A stretch of 64,000 nt of DNA, taken from assembly GCF_026210795.1 (NCBI RefSeq), contig NC_089449.1, positions 2,232,001-2,296,000 of the forward strand, read 5' to 3'. The notes under the pieces were generated by a model. It was not told the DNA's origin. It did not search any database and worked only from the letters and a program-made list of their open reading frames with translations. The position numbers were made by a program, and so were the translations under genes. The DNA is from Rhizophagus irregularis. Lineage: Eukaryota; Glomeromycota; Glomeromycetes; Glomerales; Glomeraceae. This document shows positions 45,640 to 57,267 of this stretch, piece by piece; positions within the stretch are counted from its first letter, which is position 1, and every line of letters begins with the position of its first letter.

Positions 45640-46729
45640 AAAAAAAATAAAATAGCAAAATATTAGTAATTAAAGGTGAGTTTTAACTTAAACTTCTTAA
45701 GTTATTATTTTCTGAAAAATAAAATAGCATAAAAGAAAAAGAATATTAAACTAGTGAAGTAATAAGAAAATAAATAATTTTACTAAATAATACTATAAAA
45801 AAGTAGAAAATAAAATATGTGTTATGTGTTTGTATAAAAATATATAATATGGTGAATTTTATCAAAGTAAATTTAAAATTTTAATGCATTGCAGATCAAA
45901 GTAAAATTTACCTTAGTAAAATTTACCAGAGGTAAATGTAAAATTAATTTTATTTATTTATTATATTTCATTATAAATTGATGAATTTAGATACATAATA
46001 ATGAGATTTATATTTTATTATATGCATTTTTTGATATATAATCATTATTTATAACATTAAATTGATCTATACTTAAATTATTTTGTTCATTAAATTTTTT
46101 TTTTGCAGTTTTAGAATTTTTTTTTCTTCTTAACATATTGAAAAAAAAATCTGAAATATAATAATAATTAATTGTAGTTAAAAAAATCTGTGATGTAAAA
46201 ATTTAGATTAGTCTCAATTTTAACTAAATTTGATTAGTATATTTAAATTACAGATTTTTAAATAGTTAAAATTTAGCTAAAATTTAATTTAGAAAAAAAA
46301 TAACTGATAATTTTTAAAGCTAATGATCATATCTATAAAAATTATCAGTTAAATTTTTTACTTTAACATAAAAAATTTTTTTTATAGAAATTTATAATCA
46401 ATTAATTGTTACTATATATAAGTAATTAAGTATAGAAGTTTTATATTATAAAAAATTTTTGTCTTTATTAAAAATATATAGTAAAATAAAAATAAGGAGA
46501 GTATATATGGAATGACAAATTATATATTATTAAAAAATTACATACTACCAGTGATGATTATTTTTAGCAATATATAGTAATTTATATTAAATAAAGATAA
46601 TTTTAACACTTATCTTAAGTAAAAATTACCTGATCATATGATTTTTAAAATTTATATATGTAAAGTAAAACTGATTTTTTAATAAATTATATTAACTAAA
46701 ATTGCTAATAAATTGCAAATTTTCTTCTT
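45640..46729. other. AT-rich gene-free stretch
   Basis: No coding frame. A short inverted piece near 45850-45940 repeats AAATTTACC words. Nothing recognised. Confidence 0.35.
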
Positions 46730-47770
46730 TACTTTATTAAAGTATTATAAAATTTGATAGCTAAAATGCAAGAAAAACTCAAAAATTAGTACTATTATAA
46801 AAAATACAGATATCTTTACAAGTATTATACTTACATAAGGTTGCTTGCTAAAACCTAGGGGTTTAGGCAAGATGGCGTTTCGCCGAAAAGCGAAATTCTG
46901 CCAAAACTATATTAAAGTTATATTAAAAAACTGGCGAAACTTTGGAAAAAGACGAAACTGCTGAAACTTATTATAAATGCCGAAACTGCTGAAACTCTGC
47001 CAAAACTATAATAAATCTATAGTAAAATTTTGACGAAACTAATCATAGGATTTTGAAGAGGTTTAGACAAGCAACCTTATACTTACATTTATGAAAATTA
47101 AAATGTAAGTGTTTTTCACCTTGCTGAACAATTTTTCACTTAATAAAGAAAGTTGATTTTATTTGAGTAAAGTAGTGAAATTACGCTCTAAATTTAATAA
47201 ACAAAAAATGAAAATTTAAAAATTATTACTATTATATAAACGCAAATATTTTCACAAGTATTATACTTACATTCATGAAATTTAAAATATAAGTAGTTTC
47301 AATATTGCTAAATAACTATTGCTTAATAAAGAAAGTTAATCTTATTTGACTAAAGTAGTGAAATTACGCTCTGAAGTTAATAAACAGAAAAATGAAAAAT
47401 TTAAAATTATTGTTATTATAAAAAATATGAATATTTCCATAAGTATTATACTTATGCTTATGATATTTAAGATATAAGTAGATTTGATATCACTGAACAA
47501 CTTTTAATTAATAAAAGAAGTCAATTTCATTTGACTAAAGTAGTGAAATTATGCTCTAAAGTTAACAAAAGGAAAAATAAAAAATTTAAAAATTATTGTT
47601 ATTATAAAAAACACAAATATTTCTACAAGTATTATACTATGCTTATGATATTTAAGAAATAAGTAGTTTCAACATTGCCAAACAACTTTTTGCTTAATAA
47701 AGGAAGTTGATTTCATTTGATTAAAATAGTGAAATTACGCTCTGAAGTTAGAAAATATAACACAAAAGAA
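46730..47770. repeat. Degenerate tandem array, unit about 165-190 bp (block 2)
   Basis: Four or more copies of the unit seen at 9.5-11.1 kb, here better preserved (AGTAGTGAAATTACGCTCT, AATTATTGTTATTATAAAAA, ACAAGTATTATACTTA, AAGAAAGTTGATTTTATTTG). A TAAGGTTGC MITE is inserted in the first unit (46836-47079), and an AGGACCCCGG MITE sits at the end (47785). Confidence 0.75.
46836..47079. mobile_element. hAT MITE, TAAGGTTGC family, copy 4
   Basis: 244 bp, ends TAAGGTTGCTTGCTAAAACC and GGTTTAGACAAGCAACCTTA, perfect 8-bp duplication TACTTACA (46828-46835 and 47080-47087). Same orientation and nearly the same sequence as copy 3 at 37724-37967. Confidence 0.92.
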
Positions 47771-47784
47771 ATTTAGAAATAAAT

Positions 47785-48081
47785 AGGACCCCGGATATCT
47801 AATATAAAGGTCATAATGGACTTTTGGCCAAAAATACCCCTTTTTGCTGAAACTCAAAAAATCGTTTTTTGTAAATATCTCAGCATCCAGTAATTCAATT
47901 TTAATGAACTTTTTTTTATTTTGTAGCCCTCATTTAGCTCTACAATTTAAAAAAATGTTCATCAAAATTGGACCACTGGATGCCGAGATATTTACAAAAA
48001 ACGATTTTTTGAGCCCCTGAAAAATGGGCCAATCTGCCGAAAGTGTGACTTATGACCTGTTTTGGAGATATCCGGGGTCCT
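47785..48081. mobile_element. hAT MITE, AGGACCCCGG family, copy 2
   Basis: 297 bp, ends AGGACCCCGGATATCT and AGATATCCGGGGTCCT, perfect 8-bp duplication AAATAAAT (47777-47784 and 48082-48089). Almost identical to the copy at 40906-41202, so both moved recently. Confidence 0.92.
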
Positions 48082-48089
48082 AAATAAAT

Positions 48090-48687
48090 ATTATATTATG
48101 AATTATATAAAATACCTGTAGCTTTACAAGAAAACTGAGTCAAAATGTTTAATATGTGTTAATAACAAAGCTTTTAAAATTTTTTTAAAAAAGAATTTTT
48201 TTTTTATAATTATAATATAATAAATAAATAAATAAAAAATTGTAAAATGTAACACAAATTAAAAGGATGAATTTCACCTGAGGTGATTAAAATTAAAAAA
48301 TAACCTAGAGTGAATTTTAAATTAATTTTTTAATTAAATATTTTATAATTTTATTAGTAATATAATCTTTAAATAAAATAACAAATAATTTATTATGAAA
48401 TTTAAAGCAATTTGATTAGTATATTAGTAATATAATATCTAAAGTAAAATATTAAATCAATACTAAATTTAAAAGTAAAATAAAATAATCACTTTTAAAA
48501 TTTAATTGAATTGTAATTTTTAAAATTTTTATTAATTTTTTACTATTTTATATTAAAGAAAAATTTTATTTAATTAAAAAATAAATTAGTTTTAAAAATA
48601 ATAATTATAGTTTTTTTACCAAATTTTCTATAGTAATATCTTTAAGTGTATATTCTATAAATGCATATATTATATAAATTCTTTTTA
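48090..48687. other. AT-rich gene-free stretch
   Basis: No coding frame or recognisable repeat. Confidence 0.35.
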
Positions 48688-48695
48688 AGTATATG

Positions 48696-49078
48696 TAAAG
48701 ATGGAAAATGGTCTTTTGGTTTTTTTCAGTCTTTGAAAATTTTTCAGAAAAGTAATAAGACTATACATTCAATTTTTTGTAATTTAGTAAAATTGGCTAA
48801 AGACTAAAATTTGGCCTTTATCTTAATTTTTTTAAGACCAGTAGAGATCAAATTAGCTTAAAAACTGCAGTCTTAGGATTTTTGTCATAAAAACCTATAA
48901 AAACCTATTTAATTCTAAATTGGCTGATTGAATTAAACCCAAATTTTACCACATTTTGGTCTTTAACTAATTCTGTAATATAATAAAAATTTGGATGTGT
49001 AGTTTTATTACTTTTCAAAAAACCTTTAAAACCTGTTAGGACTGGATAAGTCTAAAAAAAGACCATTTACTATCTCTA
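48696..49078. mobile_element. hAT MITE, TA(A/G)AGAT ends
   Basis: 383 bp, ends TAAAGATGGAAAATGGTC and GACCATTTACTATCTCTA, perfect 8-bp duplication AGTATATG (48688-48695 and 49079-49086). The two halves are an imperfect palindrome (AAGTAATAAGACTATACATT, against TGTGTAGTTTTATTACTT). The outer bases resemble the TAAAGATGTTAG family. Confidence 0.82.
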
Positions 49079-49379
49079 AGTATATGGTAAACTTGATTCT
49101 AATTTATAAGAGTTCTTAATATTTTATTTTCTATAAATGCAAGTATACATTTTACTATTTTTTTACTATAGTTTTCAGAGGAGTGTATTTAGAAAGGTGT
49201 TATTGTATTTTAAATGAATTATAATCTTTAAAATATAAAATTATTCTTTATTTTTAAATTTTTTTTTGATTTATTACAAGTTTAAATTTCCTATTATATT
49301 TATTTATACACATATTATTTACATTAATAGTACAAGATTCTGATATATAAGTTATATCAAATTTACCTTTTTTTTGTTA

Positions 49380-49600
49380 AAATTTCAAAAAATTTTTTTT
49401 TTGCAAATAAATTTCTTAGCATCCAGTACTTTTCTGAAAATTTATTAAAAAATATTATGACCAGTAGTCTATTTTTAGTTTAATGAGAGTTACAAAATAA
49501 CAAAATAAAAAAAAAGTTTATTTAAAATTGGATCACTGAATATAAGTTTTAAAGATATTTGAAGTCTTATTGCAAAGGATATTTTGTATAAGTTATAATT
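49380..49600. repeat. Degenerate palindromic-core remnant
   Basis: TTTCTTAGCATCCAGTAC and AAATTGGATCACTGAATATA are the two halves of the core found in the AGGACC/AGGATC/TAGTG MITEs. No termini or duplication were found, so this is an old relic. Confidence 0.45.
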
Positions 49601-50781
49601 TTACAGTTAACTTTTTAATTATTAAAAGAATTATTAATTGTTTAATATATAAGTTTTAAACTAAAAAAAGTTAAAGTAATACTATAATGCATTTTTGTTT
49701 GTTACTTTTTGAAAAAATAATTTAGGTTTTTAATTTAGGTTTTTACTTCCTGTTTTATTTTCTATGAATTGAAAATTTTTTAACAAATTTGTTACTAATA
49801 TAACTAATTTTATATTCGTAAAAAGCTGTTTTACTTGATAAATTTTGAAACGTAACAATGTTGATCTCTAGATCATGACTATAATTTACATGATTAAAAA
49901 TTGATTTGCGAAGAATTGTTGCACAAAGAAATTTTTTTTTTTTTTGATTAATAATTACGGAGAACTAATTAAAAAGGTAAATTTTTAATATTCCAAAGAA
50001 AAAAAAACAATTGCACAGGCAAAAGTTTTTCGCAAATTAAAAATTTTGATACTTATATGTGGCGCAGTATTTGCATGTCAGATAAAGTTTCGTACAAATT
50101 TGTAACCCATTACAAGATAACGAACATAAATGTTTTACGCCCACGTGAAACTTTGAAGGAATTTATATACTATCATGGTTTTAAGCTTAATCAAAATACG
50201 AGATAAACTTTAAAGGTACACTATCATTAATCGTACAGTTCGTTTAACACGCATGACACAATTTATATTTACAAAGGAATTTTATAAATTTTATAAGTGA
50301 TATGTATATACATCAAGTATATATATTGTATTAAAATTCAAAAATCAAAATGAAAAAAAAGATTTAATGAAAAAGATAATAGAAAAAAAAGCTTACAACC
50401 TCTATATATTACGGAATGGAAAAAAGAAAAGATGAGAAAATAAATTAAACTTATAAACATAATTGTGTTCAAAGATGTGACATGAAAAGGGATGATGCAA
50501 AAAAAAAATTAGGGGAAGAGAAAAAAAATAACTACAAAGATGTTACAGAAAAAAAAAATTTGTGATTAGCGCGACGATGACCGTTTTATTTGTGAAATGA
50601 TCCCCTACCGTAATATTATTATGATTTTTTTTTTTTAAATCTAAATGAAATTCTAAGATTTTTTTTTTAGTTTTTTGTTTTTTTTGTAGGGATTTAAGCC
50701 CACGGTCGTAAAGGAAATTAAAAATTATTTTTTTTTTCTATATCTCTAAAATTAAAAATATTATAAACCAAATAATATAGC
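49601..50781. other. Gene-free region 3' of the MARVEL gene
   Basis: AT-rich. 49850-50340 is somewhat less AT-rich, without a coding frame. 50330-50781 has A-runs and the GATTTAAGCCCACGGTCGT patch (50690-50708), likely the 3' UTR of the MARVEL gene. Confidence 0.35.
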
Positions 50782-52289
50782 TTAAAGAGGAACTTCATGT
50801 AATGAAGACACTTCAGCTGATTTTTTTGAAGGTATAATTAATTGATTTGGATTAAAAGTTTCATTTTGTTCAACATCAGTTACATCAGGCAAAGTTAAGG
50901 TAGAGCCATTAACTAATTTAGTAGGGGGCAAAGGAAAAGCCAAATTATCACCAATTTCATCTTGTTTCTGTTGTTGATGATGATTGTGTTGATTGTGTTG
51001 ATTTGATGAAGAATCATTGCTCTGACTGAACGGTCCACTTTGAGGTAACACAACTTTGAGAGACATACGATGATCAGCAGGTAAACCACTTTGTAATAAT
51101 AATTCAGGTACTCCACCTTTTTCTAATTCGTCGGAAGAATTATTTTGTATAGTTATGATTGGTTGTGGTACCGAAGAAACATAAAATGATTTTCTGTCAT
51201 TACTTTTATTACTATTATATGAATCTCTAGGATAACTCCTTTTAATCCATTTAGTTTTTTCTTTAGTTTCCTTTATTAATTGCCAACTAATAAATGCGGT
51301 TATCAAATATGTACCAAATATAAGCCATCCGAAAATTAAGCTTGTTACCCATACATTGCATATAAATTTTTTCGGTGGATCATTCTCCATGGAATGTGAT
51401 TTACAATTTAAATCATTTGTTCCTTTAAATACCGGATCAAGGTTCGATAATCCTAAAACAAAAAAAAAAAGGATATTTTTAGTTAATAATGGAGAAAAAT
51501 TTGAGATTTTTTTAGATATTTTTAATTAAGCGGAAATTATGTAATTACCGGCCGATAACCATAACGCAGCAAATATACTATAAAAATAGAAACAAATAAA
51601 TTAAATAAATAAAATTTTTTTTTTTTAGGGAAAAAAAGTCAAATTTGAAAGTAAAAAATACAAACATTTCGACCCAAACACTAAAGCCCTTTTCCCAATG
51701 TTTTTTAAATGAAACCAAATTATAAACTAGAAAATAAAAATTAAAGTAAAATATAAGTTAAATATTATATTGGATATACAAAGAAGAAAAGAAAATATTT
51801 TGGTTTATTTGCAATTTTTTTATTTATTTTAACTTACCAAGATTTAATATCGTTAAACTGCATACAACGAGCAACCAAATTTTAAATTCGCCGTTGGAAC
51901 TTTTTAAAATAAAAGAAAGAAAATTAAAAAATTTAATGAATTTTTTTTAATTTTCGAAATTTTTTTAATAAAGAATTTAAAGAATTTAATGAATTTTTTA
52001 CTTACTCTCCTTCTTTATCTGCTTTATCAAACCAATCATTGTATTGACCAGGCGAGATAGAATTATTACCATAAGTAACATATTGTGTTATTTCTTTTTA
52101 AAAGAAAAGGAAAAAAGAAAAAAGATTTTTTTTTTTAATTACGAATTTAAAAAAAAAAAAAGATTAATTACATTCAAATAGAAAAAATTTTTAAAAAAAA
52201 GTACCGAAAACTATTACTAGAATCGAAAATAACAACTGAACATATTTTAGGCCCAAAAAAAATATCGGGTGTTCTCGAAATATAATCAT
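50782..52289 (-). CDS. MARVEL-type four-helix membrane protein A
   Basis: Six exons: 52289-52205, 52093-52006, 51899-51838, 51726-51666, 51577-51549 (29 nt) and 51452-50782. Phases fit throughout, giving 331 residues. It starts MIIFREHPIFFLGLKYVQLL. Four hydrophobic segments: about 8-29 (FLGLKYVQLLFSILVIVF), 63-83 (KIWLLVVCSLTILNLVYNLV), 93-107 (VWVEIIFAALWLSA) and about 134-155 (WVTSLIFGWLIFGTYLITAF). An ALWLSAG-type helix 3 and a Cys in the loop before helix 4 fit fungal MARVEL proteins, which sit in plasma membrane or vesicle domains. The cytosolic C-tail (about 175 residues) is Ser/Asn/Gln/His-rich. Paralogue of the next gene upstream. Confidence 0.8.
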
Positions 52290-53890
52290 GATCGTTAAGG
52301 TCCAACTTATTTATATATAAAAATATATAAATGTATCCCAAAAAAAAGCAAAAGAAGAAGGGATAAAAAAAAACATTATTAAAACTGCAACGAATGTATT
52401 TATATTTTTTTTTTTATTATTGTAATATGTAATATAATCACCGAGAATTACATATCGGTTAAATAAAAAAGTCAAGCATATATTGTTACAATTATACAAT
52501 TATAATTAAGTGAGAGGGATCTTTTTATTTTAATTATATGGTAAATATGGGAATTTGTACTACAATTAATTTAATTTTTATGTCAAAAAAAAATATTTTA
52601 TATTATGAATGTCCGAGATTACACCATTTATTCTAACCAATAAAAATTCGGGACTAATTTTATTTATTTTTTAAGGAAGTAAAAAGTTTTTTACCACATG
52701 TTTAATAAGCTAAATATAAACGGCACCACTAATACAAACTACACGTGTGAGAAAGTCGTGTAACGTATTGTATTATTATTGTACTAGTCTCTTACATTTT
52801 GATCACCTGTTATATGAAACTTATATTATTACTCAAATCCCCATTAAAAAATCAAAAAATTGACATATTGAACATTAAAGTTTTCAATAAGTATAAAAAA
52901 GAAACTTTTTTTCTCTTTAAAGAAAAAAATTTTCTTTGTTCTAATCATAGTAAAACATAAGTAACAATATATATCTTTCCATTGTTATCTTGAGCGTTTT
53001 AGGTCAAGACATAAAATATATAAAAAAAGTTAGTCTTATCGAATTCGAATCTCAAATTTGGAATTATTTTCGCTCAACTTGTAAAAGTTTGTAAAAAAAT
53101 ATGTTTCATTTAAATAATGTATTCTATGATTATTATTATAAAGCTCAAAAGAATATTTCTTTAAAAAAAAAAAATGGGGTTTCAACTTTCAACTCTTGGC
53201 TGTTCATTGAAAATCCTTTCAGTTTCATGTAATTTTACAAAAGCCAAATACGTCAATATGCATATCATCCAATCATTTTTAAGAAATATAATTATATATA
53301 TGTATACAGTATCTAAATCTTATAAATATCGGTTTATGCCGTAATTACATTTGAAATTTGACAAATTATTTATATTTATAACTCTTGTTTTTTAATTCGT
53401 GTGTGAATATAAACACTCATTTTAAATAAATCGATAATTTCAGTTATTGCTGCGCTTCAAGAATTATACTATATATAAATATGAAATATAAATAAAATGT
53501 TTGTTTTATTGATGATTAATATGCTAAAAAAAAAATGCAAATTATAATTATCTCCACAGAAATATTCTTTTTAAAAAAAATAGGGTAATCCATTTCCCCT
53601 AAACAATAATCATTAAATTAACTACTATAATTGCTATAATTGCTATAATAAACATTCATCTTTCGCCTTTAAAGAAAAAATACTAAAAAGTAATTAAAAA
53701 AAAATCAATGCAAAATAATATCAAAAATCATTCTAATTACAAAAAGTGTAAAATGTAACGCAAAAACTTCTAATTTATGAATGTAAAAAAAAAAAATTGT
53801 TCTGCAACTCTCAATCCCGATATCGATCCCAATGTCAATTTCAATTTCAATTTCAATTTCAATATTTCAATTATAATCTCAATTTCAAAC
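52290..53890. other. Intergenic between the two MARVEL genes
   Basis: Holds the promoter of gene A and the 3' UTR of gene B. 53831-53865 is a short TTTCAA microsatellite just after gene B's stop (53891). No other gene, element or RNA seen; the short minus-strand ORF at 52311-52499 is Ile/Phe-rich with no support. Confidence 0.4.
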
Positions 53891-54992
53891 TCAAGTATTA
53901 GCTAATTGAACCAACATTAAAGGTTTAATACCAGATTCTAACATTACAGGTTGAGATTTATCGGGATTTTCAAGACCTTGTTTGAACAAAACAGATTGTC
54001 TTTGACTCGTCCTATTCTTTACTTCAGGTTTTACAGTAGGTTTATGATAAATTCCTTTACGTTTTTCTTGCCCGACACGCCATGTCACAAATACTGATAT
54101 AATTAGTAATATCATATTTAACCAACAAAATACTACGCTTGTTATCCATGTGCTACATATTGTTGTTAATGATGATGTTATTGCGGATGAACAAATTTGG
54201 GCTGGATTGCGTCCATATACAGGATCTAAATTTCCAATAGCTGATAAAATCCAAAAAGAAATTCATGTTAGAACGAGAAGTGTGGCGCAGCAATGTTAAA
54301 AGACTTAAAAAAGTAAAACGCTAACTTACCAGAAGTAAACCATAAAGCAGCCAAGAATCTATTATATATTAATAATAATAATTAAAAAAAAAATTATGTA
54401 AATTTTCATCTTTAAAAAAAAAGCACGATCTATGTAAAATTAAAAATACTAACAATTCAAGGCAAAGATAAGGTCCTTTATTCCAGATTTTCTTAAAATT
54501 AAAAACATAAGCACCTAAAAAAAAGAAAAATTAAAAATAAAAAAAATGTTAATATTTTTCCTTTAAATAATATTAAATAATATTAAATAATAATAACGCG
54601 TTTATATTTAAACTTACCGAGAGTTATTAAATTTAACAAAAATACAATATTATCCAATATTTTGATTGATTTATATCTATTAAATTAAAGATCATTTATT
54701 ATTTTCTCTTTCTTATTAATAAAAAATCTTTTCACTTCTTTCACTTACTCATTGTTTATGAACTGATTTACAGCAATAATATCGGGCGAATCTGCCTTTA
54801 AACTAGAAAATACAACATACTGAACAAGTTCTAAATATCGAAAATAAAAAATTATTAATTAAAGAAAATTAAAATAATAAATTTATAAACATTTTTTTTT
54901 TACTTACCTGTAGTGAGAACTATAATAGTAAAGATAATTTGAATAAATTTAAGATTTAAAAGTATGGCTCTATGTTCTCTAAATATCATCAT
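53891..54992 (-). CDS. MARVEL-type four-helix membrane protein B
   Basis: Six exons: 54992-54908, 54830-54749, 54676-54618, 54514-54454, 54358-54330 (29 nt) and 54240-53891, giving 221 residues. Same exon count, same phases and exons 1, 4 and 5 of equal length to gene A. Starts MMIFREHRAILLNLKFIQII. Helices: about 10-29, 58-78, 90-105 (ELFLAALWFTSA) and 135-155 (WITSVVFCWLNMILLIISVF). The C-tail is short and basic. Tandem duplication with gene A is clear from the architecture; the proteins have since diverged, mainly in the C-tail. Function as for gene A is inferred from fold only. Confidence 0.8.
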
Positions 54993-57267
54993 AATAATAA
55001 TAATTGTAAAAACAATTTATCGTAAAAAAAATAAATCTATTTATGTATATAAAGAGTCGTAAAGCCTTAACGAAAAATAAAATAATAAAAATCCGTAAAA
55101 AATAATAACAAAATTTAATTTATAATAGTAAATCGAGAAAAATAAATTTGGATTTTTAATAAGAATTTTTTAATAACGTGAACCGAAAAAAAAAAGATTT
55201 TTTTTTTTGTTTTTTTATAAAAAGCGTTCGTTTTTTTTTGTAATTAAATTCGTTTTCTAATATATAATAACTTGAATATAATAATATAATATAATTTTTT
55301 TTTCGTATTCGTTTATCGCTTATTTTTTTCTTTTTATCGCTTATTATTTTGTATAAGAGAACTATTATACTAATAATAATAAAATATTATCACAAATGAT
55401 GTAAGAAACAAAAGAAAAAAAAGCGATAAAAGAAAAAAAAAATTTTACATTACAATTGTGCTTTTATATGAAAATAATTATAAAATAATAAGTTGTATAT
55501 TTTATTTTATAACAATAAGTTTCTTTTAATAACTTTTTTAATAATGTAATTAATATTCATGCCCATATTAGGTCATCATAATTATTTATGCATCAGTGTT
55601 TTTGACCTGCACCCTAATTTCCACGAATTGCATATCACTTTTTATACTTTACCTTTTTATTTTATTTTTTTTTTTACAAACAATACTTCTTTATTGGAAA
55701 CAAAGACGAAACTAGGAAAATTCCTCATGGTCCTCATGTTGCTATTTTTGGATAAACCAATAATTATAATAGTATGGTTTTAAACATTTTATTGTGTTTA
55801 TCAAACATTTATTTTAAACTGGCAATAAATTTATTAAAATTTTCTAACTAAATTTGTATGAATTGAAATTAAAGAAATGACGATTTCCTGAATATTAATT
55901 TCTATAAATAACTCGAAAAAAATTTTTATTAACAAGCCACAGCTTGGCTAATTTTTTATTACTCATACTACTCATATTAATGAGTAATGATTCTTCTACA
56001 TTACGTTCTGAAATTGGGTATTTTAAAAATAATATTTAAATATTTATCTATTATTCCTTTTATACTATATTTTTAGTAATTATTATTATTATTATGTATT
56101 ATTATTGTATTAAATTTAAATTTAAATATTATATATATTATTATTATAGTATACTTTATATATACGGGTGAAACAGTGAGATGATTTTCAAACATATGCA
56201 TTAATTTTGAGCACGAAATGCCTAAAGACGGTATTTCGTAGATTTCGCATGGAAAAATTTTGTTTGCATAGTATTTTTTTTGATCGTATCGTACAAAATT
56301 TACACTGCATTTCATCTTCACTAACTTATTTCGGAGAAATTTTTCTAAAAAAAATATCATTAAGCCAATAAAATTCTTTCCATTTATCTTTGCTTTGAAT
56401 TTTTTTAATTTTATTTGATTTTAAAATTTCAATGAATTGAATTTGGTTAAAATGACACTTCATCTAGGATTAAAAAAATTATATTAAAAAGGTGATGATC
56501 ATCATGCATCATGTGGATGGATGTTCATGCAGGAAAAACTGCAATTAACGCTTAACGCGTAAAACATAATCATTAATCATTTTAAATCATTTAACCGACG
56601 AAAATTAATTTTTTTTTTTCTGAAGAAAATTCAACGATAAAGAATTATTAAATCTTTTAATCACTTTTTTTTAAAAAAAAATTACAAAATTACGATAGAC
56701 CGAATTTAGCGTTTCGTTTTTAATATATAGTATTTGTACCCAATTCGGCCTAACGTAAAAAAAGTGATTATCGTATGATCATTGGATATCCTATAAAAGG
56801 ATCTCGGAAAAAATATCCGAACATTCGGTATTTTACGTTTTTACGGTCATTTAGGATGTACCGTACGATTATGAGAAAAATATAAATGTACTAAATTAAT
56901 TGACAGCATGGTGATCCTTTATCATTTATCCGTTCAATCTGACGGAATGACGGATTATACGGTTTAAACCCGACGGATAAAATCCGATTAGATTGTTGAA
57001 TGAACGAACCATATGAGAGAATTTTTAGCGATAAAAATATCAAAATAATAATAAACAATTAAGAAATAAATAATTTTAGAATCATTATAATAAAGATTAC
57101 CATAACTTTTACGCTAGAATTAGTCTTTTGAGAAATTTTTTATTAATATCCTTATATAAATTCCACATTCATTTCAACATTTTTATTGTTAAATATAAAT
57201 ATTGTATATAAAAAAAAACTAAAATCTAAATAAAATTTAAATAAAATCTATTATAAATAAATAAAAA
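54993..57267. other. Gene-free region between MARVEL B and the RNF213-like gene
   Basis: The promoter of MARVEL B lies at the left (T/A runs) and the RNF213-like 3' UTR at the right. 55930-56000 has an ATTACTCATACTACTCAT / ATGAGTAATGA inverted piece. A 95-codon minus ORF at 56360-56073 starts with plausible sequence (MKCSVNFVRYDQKKYY) but ends in low complexity. 56740-57010 is richer in CG steps (GACGGATTATACGG) with no gene found. Confidence 0.35.

Noticed and set aside
55559-55783. 74-codon plus ORF between MARVEL B and the RNF213-like gene
   Set aside because: Phe/Leu-rich, no splice or homology support, chance frame in AT-rich DNA.
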